Shown one piece after another: positions 59,683 to 64,000 of a DNA stretch of 64,000 nucleotides; the stretch's first letter is position 1; every line of letters starts with the position of its first letter. The position numbers and the translations under genes were made by a program. Source of the DNA: Notolepis coatsorum (taxonomy: Eukaryota; Chordata; Actinopteri; Aulopiformes; Paralepididae); assembly GCA_963971535.1 (NCBI GenBank), contig OZ020599.1, positions 95,766,472 through 95,830,471 of the forward strand. Direction: 5' to 3'. The notes beneath the pieces were generated by a model that had not been told where the DNA came from, made no database searches, and saw nothing but the letters and a program-made list of their open reading frames with translations.

Positions 59683-60649
59683 GTAAGTTATGGGAACGAC
59701 TTGGCATTCATTGTCCAGAACCGATTATTGTGCAATATTCATGAGATTAGGAGTAAAATGTACAAACTTACTGTCTCATAAAAGATAGTTACAGTGCAGA
59801 AACTTGTTGTGTTAAGTATAATTTAAACAAAAGACAAAGATCCCTATATGTGCACAGATCCGGTCAGGGACTTTACCACTAGCCTTAGAGACCAGCAGAT
59901 TTAATGTCACCCCAGAGGAGGACAGACTTTGTTTGGGGTATGAGTTAGGTGAAATTTAGAATGAGATTCACTTTTTGTTTTACAAAGGTTTAGGTGGCTA
60001 CATTGATCCGCTGTGTCTGTCCATTCCAATTTTCAAAGACGAGTATCCATTTGTTAGAGTTGACATTAGGTTAAAAAAACAAACAAACAAAAAAAACAGA
60101 CACTAATACCTTCTGTACATTTTCTATCCGTTCATTGACGAATCAATGTAACTGCAGTGCAGCCTTATTTAGTACATTGCACAAACATATTGTTGCTGGT
60201 CTGGACTGGACCTCTGAACTCCTCTCCGGTCAAGCTTTCACTGCTGCCGGGTTTAAATATTGCCAAATGTTGCACCAACCCGTCTCTAGAGCCTCCTTTC
60301 TCTCCTTCATGTGAAGTTAAATCTACTCTAAAAGTTAAAGTGAACGCTACTCTGTGCTACTCTCTGCTGCACAGACCTAATAAATAGCTCTGCTGTCTGC
60401 ACAGACACTTTCAGTTTATAATGTTGGCTGATTATGTATTGATAAATAACCCCACTTAGTATTTTACAATTTAGTTTTTTATTTGATGAATGTGGGCACT
60501 GATATACGAAAATGAACGAAATGGGTTTTATTTCTATAAAACATTTTATAAAGTATTTTTTTTATGTCTGAACAGAAGAGTAACACCGGTAACACAGACT
60601 ACAGCTGCAAGCCTACTAGCTAGGTCCGTCGTCCTCGCTTGTTAAACTC

Positions 60650-60652
60650 TTG

Positions 60653-60711
<59 letters not shown>

Positions 60712-61112
60712 CGCACTGCACCTTAATATGGACATACACTTTTATGCAAGACACTTTCTGTAAATGATTTACTATTTTATTTTATCTTACCTCATTTTAT
60801 ATTTGAGTTGATCTTACTACTACTACTTATTGTTATTTAACACACACACACACACAAACACACATGCACTCTGCACTGCACCTCAACATGCACATACACT
60901 ATACACAAGACACTTTCTGTACATAATTGACTATTTTATTTAATCTTATCTCATTTTATATGTTATCTTATTACTACTTATTGCTACCATTCTTGTATTC
61001 ATTGTTGTTTCTTACGTTGAGTCTGAGCTCGAAACACAAAAATGTCATTACCTGCAATGCCCCTGTATTGTTGTGTATTTGACAAATAAAGAACTTGAAC
61101 TTGAACTTGTTG
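60650..61112 (+). mobile_element. LINE 3' tail with an internal tandem duplication, in opsin intron 1
   Basis: Two copies of a roughly 185-bp unit (CACACACA, then TGCACTGCACCT, ACATACACT, AGACACTTTCTGTA, TCTTA-CTCATTTTATAT) at about 60655 and 60840. They are followed by TGTATTTGACAAATAAAGAA and a GAACTT tail at 61093-61110. The first unit contains a (CA)n array (60655-60708). Confidence 0.7.
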
Positions 61113-61726
61113 CATAAACAGATACAGTACAACCTTGTGGACATGGTTCCACAGTATAATAACTCTGGTCCACATAACCCACACCAGACAACTTCACAAG
61201 AGTTTAATACGATTTTCTTGAAGTTTGCCATAGGGCTAATGCTATGTTGCAGCCAGCTAGCTACTGAGCCAAGGAAGAATAATAACAACAGCGCATGCAG
61301 GCCAGAGGTCAGGCAAGAACAGCGCTCCAAGCTATCAAGTGGAGGTATTGTTTGACACAACACTCCCGCCTAGTGGCTGACATTGCTTTGACAGTCAACA
61401 CGGTTCAGGACTTTATTTGAGGCAATAACCTGCATATAAAAGAACATTAACAACCACATTACAAAAGTCGACTTTGATTCATGACATTTAAATATGAATA
61501 TGGCCCACCCCTAATAGAAAGCGGTCATTCATCTCTTTTCAAACAGTGTATACAATGTAAAATGTGTTTGGGGCTCAACGATTCGTTGAATGTACAGTAG
61601 ATTGTGGATTCTCCTCTAAACCCCAACTCCTCCCTTTTTTCCTCCCTCACTTCAACTTTTGCCGTTTTTGTTCATATAACTTGCCTTTTTGTTCATATTC
61701 CCTTTCCTGTCCTCCCCATTGACCTT

Positions 61727-61813
61727 ATCTTATGTCATGCTCAATTTGGGATTCCTTTCCACCCTGTTCCCGAACAGGGTGGAAAGGAATCCCAACCGGA
61801 TCATGACATAAGC
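61727..61813. repeat. 87-bp hairpin (mini-MITE) just upstream of opsin exon 2
   Basis: TCTTATGTCATGCTCAATTT ... TTTCCACCCTGTTC pairs with GAACAGGGTGGAAAGGAATC ... GATCATGACATAAG around a two-base centre near 61771. A related half-hairpin is at 46195-46240 (CTCTTATGTCATGCTCAGGT). It lies 47 bp before the exon 2 acceptor. Confidence 0.82.
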
Positions 61814-61859
61814 GCAAAAATGGCTGTATGAATATGGTCCATGGCCTCTCTCTTTGTAG

Positions 61860-62022
61860 GCGTGCTGTCTCTCCTGGGAAACGGCATCCTGCTACTTGTT
61901 GCCTATCGTAAAAGAACATCCTTGAAGCCTGCAGAGTTCTTCATCATCAACCTGTCCGTCAGCGATCTTGGGATGACTTTGTTACTATTCCCTCTCGCCA
62001 TATCCTCGGCGTTCTCACATAA
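61860..62022 (+). CDS. opn7: Neuropsin-group opsin (opn7-like), second coding exon
   Basis: Acceptor TCTCTTTGTAG|GC; 163 nt; donor CATAA|GTATAC (phase 2). It encodes GVLSLLGNGILLLVAYRKRT, then SLKPAEFFIINLSVSDLGMT, then LLLFPLAISSAFSH. This is transmembrane helix 1 with the conserved GN (N1.50), intracellular loop 1 (YRKRTSLKPAEF, the KPAE motif of the group), and helix 2 with its conserved Asp (SVSDLG, D2.50). Together with exon 1 it makes about 84 residues, under a third of an opsin. The next exon should begin near the helix 2/extracellular loop 1 border, and I do not find it before 64000. No stop or frameshift is seen, so the gene looks intact here. Confidence 0.85.
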
Positions 62023-62269
62023 GTATACGACGGACCTCTCTCTCTCTCTTGCTGTTTTGTTTTATGTTTGATGTCTGTTTCTTTCTCTCTCTCTCCTCTT
62101 CTTGCAATGATACAAACGTGTATTTGTCAGAGAAGACTTGTACAGCATCCTCCTTGTTCCATGTAAGATCAGAAAGGGTACATTGTACATTTTAACGTTA
62201 TATTCAAGCATTCCAGGAAATAGCCTTCCTGGACAAACTAAGTATCAGCCCTCAAAGGCTTTGTCTAGA

Positions 62270-62345
62270 CCATAGGTGTCAAACTCACGGCCCGCGGGCC
62301 AAATCCGGCCCGCCACGTCATTTGATGTGGCCCCCCAAGAGCTCA
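62270..62345. mobile_element. hAT-like terminal segment in opsin intron 2
   Basis: CCATAGGTGTCAAACTCACG followed by GCCCGCGGGCCAAATCCGGC is the left end of a common vertebrate hAT MITE type. No matching right end is seen; the rest may be deleted. Confidence 0.5.
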
Positions 62346-62824
62346 GGTAAAAAAAAAAAAAAAAATTTACATTAATATTGGGTTAAAAAAATAGCAGTGT
62401 TAAAATAATTGTGGGTTAATGCGTTAATAAAGCTTTGACTTTGACAGCCTTAGTTATTACACATTCTTACACATACATGTATGTTGAACATCTGAGGTAT
62501 TGATGAAGTAACAAAGGAAAAAAGCCAAAAGCACTTACTCCTCAGACATTCTTTGACAATTTTACAGCCCAAAATACAAAAAAGATCCAGGCGGAATAGG
62601 TAACAAAGGGTTGAAGAAATATTGTCTGAACTGTCAGATGCAAACTGGCTGTGTGACATAACCGAGCATCTCGCTCAATTGAATAAGAAGCTGTAGGGAC
62701 GCAAACAAGTCCCACCCAAAACTTTACCAATATAGTTGTGAACTGAGACAACCCTTATTTTGTTATTTTTGAGTACAGTTACAGTTGTGTGTTCATGCAG
62801 ACACATAATAGCAATTTCATTACG

Positions 62825-62960
62825 AATTGAAAATGGGGGACCCTGATGTAAACAAGTCGAAAGTCTTTCTCTGGTCTGCATCCCCTTAACAATTGTGTGT
62901 ATTGAGCTGTACTGTACTGTACCCATTCTGCAATCTGTTAATTAAAGTTAATTAAACTAT
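62825..62960 (+). mobile_element. LINE 3' tail
   Basis: GAAAATGGGGGACCCTGATG ... GTATTGAGCTGTACTGTACT ... CATTCTGCAATCTG matches 11874-12000. Confidence 0.78.
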
Positions 62961-63163
62961 CTTCCATTAGTTGGATGTATGGCCTCTGCAAGGTTGTGTG
63001 CAGCCATTTGTTTTTGTAACACCTGCTACATCTGTCCCACGTGTTCTTTGCAGCTCAGTTGTTAGTTCTGCCCCTCTTGACTGTGACAAAAAGGTTTTGA
63101 ACAAACTTAATGTCATAGCTTGTATTTGATGATCTTCTTCTTTGTTATTTACTTGAATGGTTT

Positions 63164-63805
63164 TGTCACGATGGGGTAGGTAGAATGCAATAATACAGAA
63201 AGGGAAGGAATGGAGGAGGCAGAGGCGAGGAGTGAAGCTTGGAGAAGGGTGTTTACTGTAGAATCCAGTGCAATACAAGGAACATACAGAAACTACATAA
63301 CAAACTTCACAATACAAAGCAACAAACACTAAGACTTACTAGAGGGAGAACGGTGCGACACGACGTGGATAGGAACAGGGGGTAACTGGAGGTATGTCGC
63401 CACAAGGAAGGGAGGACAGACAGACACCTAAATACCCAGACTAATTAACAAATCAAGAACACCTGGTCAACACAGAATCACAACACAACGACCAAAGGCA
63501 CTGACAAACTAAACAACAACTAGACACTACGGCAATGACACACAACAACACAACAAGGGGTGACATCACACATAGACAGGAGTGGCCCAAAATAATAAAC
63601 AATTAGACACAAATTCTATTATTTGGAACCAGAGCAAAATGGCCGCCTGTACCAACAGGCTAGTCTGGCCACTAGAGGGTAGGAGACCAATGTCAGGCCG
63701 AGGGCCAATGTCAGATGGAGGGCATTGCCCAAAGTTAGGTGGAGGGTACTGCCCAATGTTACCATCCTGCCCAGTCCAGCCAGGACCGGGCCTAGGATCA
63801 TGACA
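63164..63805 (-). mobile_element. 3' LTR of a Ty3/gypsy-like retrotransposon (minus strand)
   Basis: A 642-bp block starts TGTCACGATGGGG and ends GGATCATGACA, so the ends are the inverted pair TGTCA/TGACA. On the minus strand it is preceded by a G-rich polypurine tract (complement of ACCCCCCCCTCAACGGGGGG, 63808-63828), placing it as the 3' LTR of an antisense element whose body continues past 64000. It sits in opsin intron 2. Confidence 0.75.
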
Positions 63806-64000
63806 GTACCCCCCCCTCAACGGGGGGCTTCCAGACCCCCGAAAACAACGTCCATAAGCAGGTGAGGGAGGAAGCCGGAACCCCGGAGAGGACCCAGGGA
63901 GAGGACCCGAAGAAGAGGGACCAGGAGGCTGAACGAAAAACCCAGGAGGGGCATAGCAGCCAGGGGGGTTGAAAACGGGCGCAGATGCCCGGAGAGGAGG
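63806..64000 (-). mobile_element. Internal end of the antisense LTR retrotransposon
   Basis: The minus strand keeps an open, Pro/Gly/Arg-rich frame (PPGFFVQPPGPSSSG ... RGSGSPPLRGGV), typical of the C-terminal tail after integrase in these elements, then the polypurine tract. Too short to confirm the family. Confidence 0.5.

Noticed and set aside
63566-63820. Minus-strand 84-codon frame as a small gene
   Set aside because: It lies within the LTR and is repeat-like (DIGP/GQ motifs from GGGCCAATGTCAG-type repeats).

Overview
The window looks like intergenic and intronic DNA of a ray-finned (teleost-type) fish. Fish-type non-LTR retrotransposons (L2-like, L1/Tx1-like), a DIRS-like element, many hAT MITEs, tRNA-derived SINEs and very long simple repeats fill it. 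The only host protein-coding sequence I can support is at the right edge: two exons of a neuropsin-group (opn7-like) opsin on the + strand (59592-59682 and 61860-62022). Its remaining exons lie beyond 64000.

Layout. 1-4735: an inverted hAT-type element broken by a candidate solo LTR and by a 5'-truncated L2 LINE with a recognisable endonuclease and reverse transcriptase. 4741-11001: (CT), (CA), (GT), (AT) and (ATT) arrays, a hAT-like element, a V-SINE-like element, a LINE relic and a 460-bp tRNA-derived SINE with a clean target duplication. 11085-15000: LINE relics, another SINE, an inverted repeat and an esterase-type LINE ORF1 relic. 15133-21629: a hAT element carrying a BED-like fragment, into which a 5.3-kb DIRS-like element (copy A, 15270-20586) has inserted. 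21777-22406: a 30-copy 21-bp minisatellite. 23220-24240: LINE pieces. 24960-29772: a second, left-truncated DIRS-like element (copy B). 29879-41345: minisatellites, hAT MITEs, a SINE split by a Harbinger-like element, and a solo LTR. 42901-43597: a Mutator-like MITE with a 9-bp target duplication and an internal tRNA-like gene. 44350-53686: more MITEs, SINEs and a dispersed repeat present in two inverted copies. 53940-58330: a 5'-truncated L1 on the - strand. 59592-64000: the opsin exons, whose introns hold LINE tails, a hairpin MITE and an antisense LTR retrotransposon.

The most interesting system is the pair of DIRS-like elements. Copy A has inverted terminal repeats with different outer tips, plus an internal complementary region (ICR) that joins the complement of the left tip to the complement of the right tip around a shared GTT. 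This is the diagnostic DIRS architecture. Copy B belongs to a subfamily with different tip sequences, and its ICR and hairpins have changed in step. Neither copy shows a recognisable RT/RNase H/tyrosine recombinase ORF, but both carry a full-length (about 120-nt) 5S rRNA-like segment at the same internal position. Copy A also has a second, internally deleted 5S-like insert. I read them as non-autonomous DIRS elements that have captured a 5S rRNA-like module.

Host genes otherwise contribute almost nothing here. The rest of the sequence records nested insertions, whose order can often be read from the target duplications.
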